Positions 42,306-50,598 of a stretch of DNA of 64,000 bases are shown here, piece by piece. The notes under the pieces were generated by a model. The model was not told the DNA's origin and did no database searches. It worked only from the letters and a program-made list of their open reading frames with translations. Position numbers and translations under genes: made by a program. Source of the DNA: Bog-877 sp050734135 (GTDB lineage Bacteria > Chloroflexota > Dormibacteria > Aeolococcales > Bog-877); assembly GCA_050734135.1 (NCBI GenBank), contig JBOHUG010000010.1, forward strand, positions 1 through 64,000, written 5' to 3'. Position 1 is the stretch's first letter. The number at the start of each line of letters is the position of its first letter.

Positions 42306-42849
42306 GGTTACTGGCGCCTCCTTTGGATAGCTTCTTCGAGACCGGGTTGAGGATCATGATCATATTGCGCCCTTCGACGAGAGGTGAGCGCTCGATCTGA
42401 GCCACGTCCTTGACTTCCTCGGCGAGCCGGTCGAGCAGCGCCCGACCAATCTCCTGATGAACCAGCTCGCGGCCCCGGAACATGATAGTGAGCTTGACCT
42501 TGTCTCCCTCCTCCAGGAAGTGGCGCACGTAACCGTACTTGGTCTGAAAGTCGTGCTCGCTGATCTTGGGCCGAAGCTTCATCTCCTTGAGGCGGATCGC
42601 GTTGTGCTCGCGCTTGGCGTCCTTCTCCCGCTTCAGGGCTTCGAACTTGAAGCGACCGTAGTCCATCAACCGGCAGACCGGTGGCTGAGCCTGGGGGGCC
42701 ACCTCTACCAGGTCGAGGCCCCGCTCCTGGGCGAGCTGCTGGGCGTCCGGCAAGGAGACGATCCCCAATGCCTCCTCGTTGGTGTCGTCGAAGAGTCGAA
42801 CCGAAGGAACCCGGATCTGGTCGTTGATGCGCAGTTCGCGAAACGCTAT
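42244..42849 (-). CDS. infC: translation initiation factor IF-3, probable ATA start
   Basis: From an ATA at 42847-42849 the protein has 201 residues, beginning MAFRELRINDQIRVPSVRLF with the IF-3 N-terminal RINDQIR motif. It continues ERGLDLVEVAPQAQPPVCRL, MDYGRFKFEALKREKD and a C-terminal domain with MFRGRELVHQEIGRALLDRL. The first canonical start (TTG at 42768) would delete the conserved N-terminus. AGGAGG lies 8 nt before the ATA. A non-AUG start is normal for infC and allows IF-3 to control its own synthesis. The C-terminal tail (about 20 residues) overlaps rpmI by 62 nt. Confidence 0.9.
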   Translation of the reverse strand: MAFRELRINDQIRVPSVRLFDDTNEEALGIVSLPDAQQLAQERGLDLVEVAPQAQPPVCRLMDYGRFKFEALKREKDAKREHNAIRLKEMKLRPKISEHDFQTKYGYVRHFLEEGDKVKLTIMFRGRELVHQEIGRALLDRLAEEVKDVAQIERSPLVEGRNMIMILNPVSKKLSKGGASNHAQDPHPQGNPEAVPPVGNG

Positions 42850-42928
42850 GGACGAATCCTCCTCAAGCCGGGCAGCGAATCCCGGATGCTACCACTCGAG
42901 CCGGCCAGTTCAGCTCCCCACCGAAGGT

Positions 42929-44665
42929 TCAGGAGCCGACCTCTGCTCGCAACAGGTCGATCAGCTCCTCAACCGAGATCGGGCGCTCCTCCCCGCTGCG
43001 ATTGTTGCGGAGATTGACGTTCTCGGCCCCGACCTCTTTTCTACCCACGATCGCGGCGTAGGGAACCTTGGCCAGCTGGGAGTCGCGGATCTTGGCGCCC
43101 ATCCGGTCGCCGGGGCGATCGGGGACTTCGGTCCGAAATCCCGCCTGCTCCAACCTGGACGCCACTTGGTGAGCATAGTCCAGCTGGTCGTCGCTGACGG
43201 TGATGACTTGCACCTGCACCGGTGACAACCAGGTGGGCAGAGCCCCGGCATAGTGCTCCAACAGCACGCCGAAGAACCGCTCTAGAGAGCCGAGTAAGGT
43301 CCGGTGAATCATCACCGGCTGATGGGGCTGACCATCGGCGCCGATGTACTCCAGTCCGAACCGGGCCGGTTCGTTGAAGTCGAATTGGATGGTGGCGCAC
43401 TGCCAGCGCCGACCGATTGCATCGCGAACGTGAACGTCCACCTTGGGGCCATAGAAGGCGCCCTCCCCCGGGCTAAGCTTGTACTCGAGACCCTCGGCCT
43501 GGAGCACTCGGGCGAGCGAGGATTCCGCTTGGTCCCAGAGCTCGTCCGCACCGACCGCCTTGGCCGGCCTAGTGCTGAGATCAACCTCGAGCTCGGCGAA
43601 ACCGAAGCGCAGATATATCTCGCGCACCAGCTTCAGCACCCCTGCCACCTCATCGTCGACCTGCTCCGGCCGGCTGAAGAGGTGGGCGTCGTCCTGGGTG
43701 ATCATGCGCACCCGCAGAAGCCCGTGCAGGGTGCCGCTGCGCTGGTACCGGTAGACAGTGGCCACCTCGGCCAAGCGGAGGGGCAGTTCTCGGTAGCTGC
43801 GGGCTCGGGATTGGTAGATCAGGATGTGGAAGGGACAGCTCATCGGCTTGACCCGGTACCGGTCGCCTTCCACCTCCATCGGCCCGAACATTTCGTCGGC
43901 GAAGTAGCCGAGGTGCCCGCTGGTCTCCCAGAGGGCCTCCCGCGCCAGGTGGGGGGTGTAGACCAGCTGGTAGCCAGCTCGCCGGTGGGCCTGGCGCCAG
44001 TACTCCTCGATCACCGTCCGGACAGTGGCCCCGTGGGGGTGCCAGAGGATCAGCCCCGGGCCCAGCTGCTCCGAGATGGAGAAGAGATCGAGCTCCCGGC
44101 CCAGCTTGCGGTGGTCCCGGAGGGCTGCCTGCTCCAGCCGCTCCAGGTAGAGATCGAGGTCGGCCTGGGAGTTCCAGGCGGTACCGTAGATTCGCTGCAA
44201 CATGGGCTGGGTCTCATCGCCATGCCAGTAGGCCCCGGCGGGATGGGTCAGTTTGTAAGCCGGGATTTGGGAGGCGTTCTCCACATGCGGCCCCCGGCAG
44301 AGGTCGAAGAACTCCCCGGTCCGATAGCAGCTGATCACCTCGCCTTTCGGGATCCGCTCGATGAGCTCGACCTTGAAGCGCTGCCCCCGGCGCCCGAACT
44401 CCGTCAGCGCCGCCTCACGGGTCAGCTCCTCCCTCTCGAACTCCGGCCGGCGCTCGGCGATCTCTCGCATCCGGGCCTCGATGTTGGGCAGATCCTCCTC
44501 GGAGAAGCGGTGGTCTTGTGGCAGCAGGAAGTCGTAGTAGAAGCCGTCCTCGACGCTGGGTCCGATGCCGTACTCCGCCCCGGGCCAGAGTTCGCATACG
44601 GCGGCCGCCATCAGATGGGCAGTGCTGTGGCGCAGAGTTTCGAGATCGACTTGGGGTTCAGACAT
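42929..44665 (-). CDS. thrS: threonyl-tRNA synthetase lacking the TGS domain
   Basis: The 578-residue class II enzyme has an N-terminal editing domain (LRHSTAHLMAAAVCELWPGA, with the HxxxH zinc-like site, and YELT-type SAD region), catalytic motifs (GPMEVEGDRYRVKPMSCPFH, YRYQRSGTLHGLLRVRMITQ, DDAHLF) and an anticodon-binding domain (VQVITVSDDQLDYAHQVASR). It starts directly with the editing domain, without the roughly 60-residue TGS domain found in E. coli. It sits upstream of infC with a gap of about 80 bp. Confidence 0.94.
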   Translation of the reverse strand: MSEPQVDLETLRHSTAHLMAAAVCELWPGAEYGIGPSVEDGFYYDFLLPQDHRFSEEDLPNIEARMREIAERRPEFEREELTREAALTEFGRRGQRFKVELIERIPKGEVISCYRTGEFFDLCRGPHVENASQIPAYKLTHPAGAYWHGDETQPMLQRIYGTAWNSQADLDLYLERLEQAALRDHRKLGRELDLFSISEQLGPGLILWHPHGATVRTVIEEYWRQAHRRAGYQLVYTPHLAREALWETSGHLGYFADEMFGPMEVEGDRYRVKPMSCPFHILIYQSRARSYRELPLRLAEVATVYRYQRSGTLHGLLRVRMITQDDAHLFSRPEQVDDEVAGVLKLVREIYLRFGFAELEVDLSTRPAKAVGADELWDQAESSLARVLQAEGLEYKLSPGEGAFYGPKVDVHVRDAIGRRWQCATIQFDFNEPARFGLEYIGADGQPHQPVMIHRTLLGSLERFFGVLLEHYAGALPTWLSPVQVQVITVSDDQLDYAHQVASRLEQAGFRTEVPDRPGDRMGAKIRDSQLAKVPYAAIVGRKEVGAENVNLRNNRSGEERPISVEELIDLLRAEVGS

Positions 44666-44753
44666 CAGGTGGCAACCCGATTGTATGAGGGGCCAAGGCA
44701 GTTCCGAGATGGGGGCGGGCCGAGGCTATAATCCGGTCACCCGATCTCCGTGA

Positions 44754-44830
44754 GGGCGCATAGCTCAGGTGGTTAGAGCGCTACCCTGACACGGTAGAGG
44801 CCCCAGGTTCGACTCCTGGTGCGCCCACCA
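44754..44830 (+). tRNA. tRNA-Val (GAC anticodon), integration target
   Basis: Acceptor GGGCGCA/TGCGCCC, D-arm AGCTCAGGTGGTTAGAGC, anticodon arm CTACC/GGTAG around CTGACAC (GAC), T-loop TTCGACT and an encoded CCA. Its 3' part is repeated at 58267-58315. Confidence 0.95.
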
Positions 44831-44831
44831 C
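44783..44831 (+). repeat. attL: 49-bp direct repeat in tRNA-Val
   Basis: Positions 44783-44831 are identical to 58267-58315, and weaker similarity extends 8 bp further left. The repeat runs from the anticodon arm to one base beyond CCA, as expected for a tyrosine integrase that uses a tRNA 3' end. Confidence 0.93.
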
Positions 44832-44870
44832 TCCCGGAGTTTACCCCATGAATACTGGGGTTTACGGTAC

Positions 44871-44899
44871 TTGACAAGAAACCTCTCCGGGACTAAACT
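44871..44899 (+). promoter_or_regulatory. sigma70-like promoter of the element 2 integrase
   Basis: TTGACA (44871-44876) and TAAACT (44894-44899) are separated by exactly 17 bp. The transcript would have a leader of about 115 nt before the integrase ATG. Confidence 0.75.
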
Positions 44900-44916
44900 G
44901 GCCTAAAATCCCGCAA

Positions 44917-44992
44917 GGGTAGCGCTCCCGAGGAGAGCGTTCGCGAGAAAACCGACCCACCCGAACTCGCTGCATTGGCTGGAGCGCTACCC
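44917..44992. repeat. 12-bp inverted repeat in the integrase leader, copying the tRNA anticodon-arm sequence
   Basis: GGGTAGCGCTCC (44917-44928) and GGAGCGCTACCC (44981-44992) are perfect inverted copies separated by 52 bp. The 11-bp core GAGCGCTACCC also occurs in tRNA-Val at 44776-44786. It may be integrase binding sites or a long leader hairpin. Confidence 0.65.
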
Positions 44993-45022
44993 GCAGAGAA
45001 CCGCTCCAGCGGAGGTCTGCCG

Positions 45023-45973
45023 ATGGCCAACCTGCACCTGGTCGAGCCCGCGGAGCCGACCCCGCTCTCCCGCAGTGTCGAGGAGTACCTGACCGCCTGC
45101 CGGGCCCGGGGCCTAGCACCGGGCACGATCGTGCAGCTCAGCTACTCGCTCCGCCAGGTCTTCCTGCCCTGGGCTGCCCGGGAGAAGCTGACCAGCCCTT
45201 CCGAACTCGCGCCCCGGGCCCTTGAGCGACTCTCCGCTGAACTGCTCACCGAGGGCGGTCGCCGCGGGCCGCTCTCCCGCCAGACGGTCAGCACCTACCT
45301 GCGGGCGGTGAACCTCTGCCTCAAGTGGGCCAGGGCCGAGGGCGAGCCCGTACCGGAACGGGCCGTCGCCCCGCTTCCTCGACTCCCCAAGACGCTGCCC
45401 GAGGTGCTCAGCCGGGAGCAGATCGCCGCCCTGGAGGCGGCCTGTGTCACCGAGCGCGACCGGCTGCTCATCCGCCTGCTGGCCGACACCGGCCTCCGGA
45501 ACAGTGAACTGATCGGGCTGCGGACTGGGGACCTGATCCAACGGACCAGGGGCAGCTTCCTGCGAGTGCGGGGCAAGGCGGACCGGGAGCGCCAGGTGCC
45601 GGTCATGCCTCGCCTGGCCAGTCGGGTCGAGCGCTATGCGACCAAGACCCGCCCGGCCGATCCCGGCACCGACCGACTCTTCGTCAGCCTGCGCCACAGC
45701 GCCCGGACCGGTGCCTACGAGCCGCTGACCCCCTCCGGCCTTCAGCAGGTGGTCCGCGCCGCCGCTCTGCGGGCGGGCATCCGCCAGCGGGTGCATCCCC
45801 ACCTCTTCCGGCACTCCTTCGTGACCTGGGCACTGGCCAAGGGAGTGAACCCGGTCCAGCTGGCCGAGGTCGTGGGCCACACCTCGCTGGCAATGATCCA
45901 GCAGGTCTACAGCCACCTCTCCCCGAGTGACGCCTACGACGCCATGAGCGCCGTGCTCCTCAAGGGCGACTGA
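45023..45973 (+). CDS. tyrosine site-specific integrase of element 2
   Basis: From the ATG at 45023 (GGAGG 7 nt upstream) the protein has 316 residues. A core-binding domain (SRSVEEYLTACRARGLAPGT) precedes a catalytic domain with TGLRNSELIGL (Arg), HPHLFRHSFVTWAL (HxxR), VGHTSLAMIQQVYSHLSPSD (His and Tyr). It should insert the element at the tRNA-Val 3' end. It is clearly homologous to the element 1 integrase, sharing for example GGRRGPLSR and TYLRAVN. The 3' end overlaps the convergent zinc-finger gene by 14 nt. Confidence 0.9.
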   Translation: MANLHLVEPAEPTPLSRSVEEYLTACRARGLAPGTIVQLSYSLRQVFLPWAAREKLTSPSELAPRALERLSAELLTEGGRRGPLSRQTVSTYLRAVNLCLKWARAEGEPVPERAVAPLPRLPKTLPEVLSREQIAALEAACVTERDRLLIRLLADTGLRNSELIGLRTGDLIQRTRGSFLRVRGKADRERQVPVMPRLASRVERYATKTRPADPGTDRLFVSLRHSARTGAYEPLTPSGLQQVVRAAALRAGIRQRVHPHLFRHSFVTWALAKGVNPVQLAEVVGHTSLAMIQQVYSHLSPSDAYDAMSAVLLKGD

Positions 45974-47009
45974 CCGGCCCCTCCAGCCCAACGGCGCGCG
46001 AATCGCTGGCGAACCTTCGATTGCGCCGAGCCTCAGCCCGTTCAGTCCGATGCTCACGCTCCCACAGCCGCTTGGCGACTCGGTACTGCTGGCCACGGCA
46101 GGCGGGGCAATAGTTCCGCCGCCTACCTCCGGCCGACGGTCGCCGACCCCCCAGCTGCACCGAGTATGACTGGCGACAGTGGGTGCATACGTACTGGCCT
46201 CTCCCGCTCAGAAGTACCCCGGCCAGTTCGCAGGCTACCCGGCCCAGCAGCGTCTCCGCCCGCCAGGTGGCCACCCACCCCCCCATTTGTCCCTTCGCCC
46301 GGGGCCTCTCGTCAGACCACCAGAATTCCACCGACACTCGTCCGCGCGCGAGCCAATTGCTGACGGCGGGCGCCAACCACAGCCTCGCCTCCGCAGTACT
46401 TTGGGGCACCCTCGGCGCCCAGGTCTCCGATCCTGCTCCGCTCGGCGGCAGCACTACGTACGGAGGCGCGCCACCTGGGGCGTATCGGTTTCGCTCCTCG
46501 TCCCCGTCGTGGTAGGCGCGGCGCCCCGGGGCCATGTTCCACCAGTCCGCCACCGACCCAAGGCCTCTCTTCTCACTCACTTCTGCGATCACCGAGAGGA
46601 TCGCCGCCGCACCCCTGGCGTGGGAGCGCCACGAGGCGATGGGCTCGCCCCAGCGCAGTGGACGCTTGCTTACCTGTTCCTCTTTCGCGGCGCCAAGCGG
46701 GCCCCAGCGGCGGGCAACGCGCAGCAGCTCCCGGCCCAGATTGGGCTCCCCCACGGTGGCCAGCCGCACGAACTCGTCCAACGCGGAGCCGATAGCCGGC
46801 GACCGCTTGACGGGCTCGCCTCCAGGTGAGTGGGTCGAGCCGAAGATCAGACCCTCGGAGTCGCCGACATTGCCCAGACTGAGGGCCCGTGGAACCCGGT
46901 ACCGGCGTCCCAGCCTACGCGAATCCTCCAGCGTGAACTCGGATGGGTCTCGCTGGGCCCTGGCAGCTGGCTGGTAGATCCCGCCGTGGTAGTTCGGCTG
47001 CCGGGGCAT
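45960..47009 (-). CDS. CGNR-like zinc-finger protein of unknown function
   Basis: From the ATG at 47009 the protein has 349 residues. Most of it has no recognisable motif. The C-terminal 80 residues hold YVCTHCRQSYSVQLGGRR, then RRRNYCPACRGQQYRVAKRL, a two-CxxC treble-clef resembling CGNR-type zinc fingers. Such proteins usually bind DNA or act as regulators. The promoter 8 nt upstream implies a leaderless transcript. It faces the integrase and overlaps it by 14 nt, so one may limit the other by antisense transcription. Confidence 0.6.
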   Translation of the reverse strand: MPRQPNYHGGIYQPAARAQRDPSEFTLEDSRRLGRRYRVPRALSLGNVGDSEGLIFGSTHSPGGEPVKRSPAIGSALDEFVRLATVGEPNLGRELLRVARRWGPLGAAKEEQVSKRPLRWGEPIASWRSHARGAAAILSVIAEVSEKRGLGSVADWWNMAPGRRAYHDGDEERNRYAPGGAPPYVVLPPSGAGSETWAPRVPQSTAEARLWLAPAVSNWLARGRVSVEFWWSDERPRAKGQMGGWVATWRAETLLGRVACELAGVLLSGRGQYVCTHCRQSYSVQLGGRRPSAGGRRRNYCPACRGQQYRVAKRLWEREHRTERAEARRNRRFASDSRAVGLEGPVSRP

Positions 47010-47016
47010 GAACCGA

Positions 47017-47045
47017 AGATTAGCACGAAGGTAAGTTCGAGACAA
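47017..47045 (-). promoter_or_regulatory. leaderless-type promoter
   Basis: On the minus strand TTGTCT (47040-47045), 17 bp and TAATCT (47017-47022) lead to an ATG 7 nt after the -10. No ribosome site is present. Confidence 0.6.
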
Positions 47046-47107
47046 TCAGACCGAGACTGGTGCAGGGTGACCTCCAGTGGCCTTGGCCGGCCCAGGGAGG
47101 AGGAAGA

Positions 47108-47341
47108 TTGGACCTCGCGACCGGTGTACCCCAGCTGTTGCTGACCCCGGAGGAGGTGGCCCGGGTGCTGCGCATCGGGCGCACCCGGGCCGGCGAGATC
47201 ATCCGCCAGGGCGACATCGCCTCAGTCCGGATCGGCAGGCGCCGACTGGTCGCTGTCCGTGAGATCGAGCGATACATCGCCGATAACTCGATCGGCAGAG
47301 CGGAGGCGGGACCGGGCCCCGACGCTCCGGCTGCCGGCTGA
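47108..47341 (+). CDS. excisionase-like helix-turn-helix protein
   Basis: Starting at a TTG with GGAGGAGG upstream, the 77-residue protein reads LLTPEEVARVLRIGRTRAGE and IIRQGDIASVRIGRRRLVAV, followed by REIERYIA: a HTH_17/MerR-like fold used by excisionases. It probably directs the integrase toward excision by bending DNA at the attachment site. Its TGA overlaps the next ATG by 1 nt. The 16-residue extension from an upstream GTG lacks a ribosome site. Confidence 0.78.
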   Translation: MDLATGVPQLLLTPEEVARVLRIGRTRAGEIIRQGDIASVRIGRRRLVAVREIERYIADNSIGRAEAGPGPDAPAAG

Positions 47342-47652
47342 TGGGGTTGGTAATCGAGGGCGAGAAGCTGCGCCGCCAGCTCGCAATCCGCGGCCGCTCG
47401 GTGACCGAATTTGCCGAGCTCGCGGGCCTCAGCCTGCCGACGGTCTCTCACGCGCTGGCCGGCCGTCCCCTCTCGCCGGCGACCTTCCGAGCGATCTGCC
47501 GGGCTCTCACCGCGGACGCGCCGCTCCCGGGAGGCACGGAACTCCTGGCGACCTCGGGAGTCACCGGAGCGAGTGAGGCCGTCGGCACCCCACCACCGGG
47601 ACCGACGGCCAAGGGAGGCAGGGGTGTTAGTGGCACCGCCGCTCCCGCTTAG
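47341..47652 (+). CDS. XRE-family helix-turn-helix regulator
   Basis: The 103-residue protein has GEKLRRQLAIRGRSVTEFAE, LAGLSLPTVSHALAGRPLSP and ATFRAICRALTADAP, a single HTH followed by a Gly/Pro-rich tail. It is coupled to the excisionase-like gene by a 1-nt overlap. The HTH resembles that of the element 1 HTH protein (SAPTISAALAGKP versus SLPTVSHALAGRP), so both elements share this regulator type. Likely control of excision or replication genes. Confidence 0.72.
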   Translation: MGLVIEGEKLRRQLAIRGRSVTEFAELAGLSLPTVSHALAGRPLSPATFRAICRALTADAPLPGGTELLATSGVTGASEAVGTPPPGPTAKGGRGVSGTAAPA

Positions 47653-47733
47653 GAGTCTAGCCCAGCTCGCCCACCGGATCGACCAAGAGGCGGGCGTCGC
47701 CTCCAGTGGGTGGGTCCCACCGGCGGACGGCTC

Positions 47734-50598
47734 GTGACCGCGCTTGATCGATTCAGTCATCAGCACCCATGCCCGATCTGCGGCGGGCACCCGCGCCTCC
47801 CAAAGGGCAAGGGCCTGCGCTGCACAGGGTTCCTTTCTGACGACGGGAAGTGGGCCCTGTGCACTCGGGAGGAGCTCTCCGGAGGTCTTCCACTGGACGG
47901 CAAGCCGGTGCCCCCCGGCTACTGGCACCGGCTCGACGAGCCCTGCGACTGCGGCGGCTCGCACGGGGGCGGCGCCGCGGCGGTAGCCGTCCGCCCGTCC
48001 CCGGCACCTCGTCGCACCCCCGCCGGGCCTGTGGTGCGCTGGCACATCCGCGGCCGCGACGGCGCAGTGGTCGCGGTGCACTGCCGCCGGGACTACACCG
48101 ATGGCTCCAAACAGCTGTGGTGGGAGCAGCCCGACGGCAGCCGGGGGTTGGGGGGAACGCCTGTAAGGTCCCTTCCTCTCTACGGCACCGAGCATCTGGC
48201 CACACTGCTTGCCGAGACCACCATCGTCGTCTCCGAGGGCGAGAAGGCCACCGATGCTGTCAACGCCGTGGCGCTCGGCGTGCGAGCCGTGGGGACGGTC
48301 ACCGGTGCCCCAACGGTGCCCGACGCCGAGAGCTTGAAGCCGCTCCTGAAGTTCGCTACCGTCTGGCTCTGGCCTGACGCTGATGACGTCGGGGAGCGGC
48401 AGATGGCCGGGGTAGCTGCGCTGTTGGCAGAGCTGGGTCACCGCGACGTGCGCCGGCTGTCGGACCCCGGAGCGGCCCGCGGCTCTCACGATGACGCCGC
48501 CGACTTCGTCGACCGTGGGGGTGACGGGGCTGGCCTTCGGAAGCTGCTTCACGCGGCGCAGCCGTGGGCGCCCCCGGCTGCCCAGCCAGACAAGCCGCTC
48601 AAGGCGGTGGGTCCTAGCAAGGCGGACGAGCTTCTAGATCTCGCCAGAACCGCAGGCGCAGAAGCCTTCGCCTGCGATGGGCGCCCTTATCTCAGTGTCC
48701 CCATTGGTAAGCACGTCGAGACCTGGCCGCTGAGCGCCAGGGCGGGCGCCGCCCCCGCGGCCCGCCACTTCCTGCGGCGGCTCTTCCGTGAGCGGTCCGG
48801 TCGGTCGCCAGCCCGCGAGACGCTCACTGCGGCGGTGGAGGAGTTTGCCGACCAGGCGCAGTTCTCCGGCCTGGACCGCCCCGTCTACCTGCGGGCTGCG
48901 CGGCTTGACGACGGGAGGATTTGTATCGACTTAGGCGATCCCGATTGGACTGCCGCTGTCGTGGGACCCGGCGGCTGGAGCATCGAGCCTCATCCCGTCC
49001 GGTTCCGACGCCCACCCGCGCTCCGACCCCTTCCGGTCCCGGTGCGGGGCGGCTCAATCGACGAGCTTTGGGACCACGTCAACCTCAGGGACCCCTCGGA
49101 CCAGCGCCTCTACACCGTCGCGCTCACGGCCGTCCTGTTCCCAGGGGTCCCCTGCCCGGTCTTCCTATTTGTGGGAGAGCACGGAACCGCCAAGAGTGCC
49201 GGTGCAGAGGTGGTCCGGGCGCTGACCGATCCGGTTGTCGCGCCTCTGCGCGCGCTTCCCAAAGACCGGCAGGAGCTGGCGGTGGCGGCGCGATCGGGAT
49301 GGTGCCTGGTCTTCGACAACGTCTCGGGCCTCCCGGCCGCAATGAGCGACGCCATCTGCCAGCTCACCACCGGGGGCGGCTCGGGCGCCCGCCAACTCTA
49401 TTCGGACGACGAGGAGGCCGTGATCAATGCCCAGCGACCGGTGATCGTGACCAGCATCGAGGCCGTTGCGACCCGCGGCGACCTTGGGGACCGCGCGGTC
49501 ACGATCGAGTTCCCGCCGATCACGGAGGAGCGGCGTCGGACCGACAGAGAATTCAGGGTCGGCCTCCAAACTGCGTCTCCCCGCCTGTTCGGTGCGGTCC
49601 TCGACCTCTTGTCAGGCGCACTGAGGGAGCTCCCCAACGTGGCGGAGACGTCGCCAATTCGGATGGCCGATTTCTACGAGCTCGGCGTCGCCTGCGAGCG
49701 GGCCCTCGACTGGCCCCCAGGAAGCTTCCGGAGAGACTGCGTCGAGAGCGCTGGCGCCGCCACCGAGAGCGCCCTCGGAGCGTCGCCGCTCCCTCCCCAC
49801 CTGGTCCGGATCGCCAACGCGGAAGAGGGCTTCATTACGCCCGAAGGAGGCGTCCGTCGCGGGTTCGAGGGGACCGCCGCCCAGCTCCTCAGGAGGCTCA
49901 ACGAACCCGGTGAATCGACGGAGGACGAGCGGCGGGCGCGCTCCTGGCCAAGCGATCCCACCCGTCTCGGGGGGTGGCTGCGCCGGCTGGCGCCAGGCTT
50001 GCGTGCCCAGGGAATCGAGATCGAGCAGGACCGGCACGGACACGGTAGAAGGCGGTTGGTCCGGATCTACCCCTCCAACCTTCCGGAAACAGCGTCCGCA
50101 GCGTCCGCAGCGTCCGCAGGCGCGGAATCGACTTCAAAGTCCGCAGAATCCGCGGACGCTGCGGCGGACGCTGGGGCGGACGCTGGCCACGGAGACGGGC
50201 CCCGCGGTGCGGACGCTGCGGACGCTGGCGGACGCTGGGCGGAGCCGTTAGCGTCCTCACCATCCCCGCCGATTTCGAAGTCAAACGGCGTAGAAACCGG
50301 TGCTGCGGACGCTGCGGACGCTCATTTCGCCCCTTTAGGGAAGGAAGAAAGAAAAAGGGATGACGGCGCGTCCTCAGTGGCCGCGCCCTCGGACGCGGCC
50401 ACTGAGGAGGGGCTCGCAATCGTCCTCGGGAGCGCGGAGTCCGTCGGCGATCTCCAAGTGCTGGCTCGGGAGTTTGAGCCGACGATCGCCCGGCTACCCG
50501 CGGAGCGCCAGGCCCAGATCCGGGCGGCCTTCGCAGGGCGCCGCGCCCGCCTCCGGCCGACGGCGGCCGACCGTCCGGCAGCCGCGGAGGCGCCGTGA
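47734..50598 (+). CDS. element-encoded primase-helicase (Toprim plus P-loop ATPase)
   Basis: The 954-residue protein has an N-terminal zinc finger (HPCPICGGHPRLPKG with a later RCTGF...CTREE), a Toprim-like segment (IVVSEGEKATDAVNAVALG, LWPDADDVG) and a P-loop ATPase: Walker A FLFVGEHGTAKSAGAEVVRA, Walker B-like WCLVFDNVSGL and a GDRAVTIEFPPI tail, as in SF3-like replicative helicases. The C-terminal 170 residues are low-complexity and encoded by the iteron-like repeat. It presumably replicates the excised circle. The GTG at 47734 is chosen over 47710, since its protein begins at the usual MTALDRF position; this choice is uncertain. Confidence 0.8.
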   Translation: MTALDRFSHQHPCPICGGHPRLPKGKGLRCTGFLSDDGKWALCTREELSGGLPLDGKPVPPGYWHRLDEPCDCGGSHGGGAAAVAVRPSPAPRRTPAGPVVRWHIRGRDGAVVAVHCRRDYTDGSKQLWWEQPDGSRGLGGTPVRSLPLYGTEHLATLLAETTIVVSEGEKATDAVNAVALGVRAVGTVTGAPTVPDAESLKPLLKFATVWLWPDADDVGERQMAGVAALLAELGHRDVRRLSDPGAARGSHDDAADFVDRGGDGAGLRKLLHAAQPWAPPAAQPDKPLKAVGPSKADELLDLARTAGAEAFACDGRPYLSVPIGKHVETWPLSARAGAAPAARHFLRRLFRERSGRSPARETLTAAVEEFADQAQFSGLDRPVYLRAARLDDGRICIDLGDPDWTAAVVGPGGWSIEPHPVRFRRPPALRPLPVPVRGGSIDELWDHVNLRDPSDQRLYTVALTAVLFPGVPCPVFLFVGEHGTAKSAGAEVVRALTDPVVAPLRALPKDRQELAVAARSGWCLVFDNVSGLPAAMSDAICQLTTGGGSGARQLYSDDEEAVINAQRPVIVTSIEAVATRGDLGDRAVTIEFPPITEERRRTDREFRVGLQTASPRLFGAVLDLLSGALRELPNVAETSPIRMADFYELGVACERALDWPPGSFRRDCVESAGAATESALGASPLPPHLVRIANAEEGFITPEGGVRRGFEGTAAQLLRRLNEPGESTEDERRARSWPSDPTRLGGWLRRLAPGLRAQGIEIEQDRHGHGRRRLVRIYPSNLPETASAASAASAGAESTSKSAESADAAADAGADAGHGDGPRGADAADAGGRWAEPLASSPSPPISKSNGVETGAADAADAHFAPLGKEERKRDDGASSVAAPSDAATEEGLAIVLGSAESVGDLQVLAREFEPTIARLPAERQAQIRAAFAGRRARLRPTAADRPAAAEAP
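50092..50322. repeat. iteron-like cluster of an 8-bp core in both orientations
   Basis: Within the primase-helicase gene, GCGTCCGCA occurs three times in tandem (50092-50118) and GCGGACGCT eight times (starts 50152, 50164, 50176, 50209, 50218, 50228, 50305, 50314). The shared core GCGGACGC/GCGTCCGC thus occurs 11 times in 231 bp, in two orientations. The encoded protein is ASAASAASA and ADAADA-type low complexity. Confidence 0.8.

Noticed and set aside
43304..44731. Plus-strand 475-residue ORF opposite thrS
   Set aside because: Shadow of the threonyl-tRNA synthetase gene.
44841..44865. Hairpin CCCC...GGGG downstream of tRNA-Val as a terminator
   Set aside because: The stem is only 4-5 bp and the T-run is weak; it may instead be an integrase site, but the evidence is too thin to list.
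47020..48552. Minus-strand 510-residue ORF opposite the element 2 replication genes
   Set aside because: It is a shadow frame of the excisionase-like, XRE and primase-helicase genes; it has no domain motifs.
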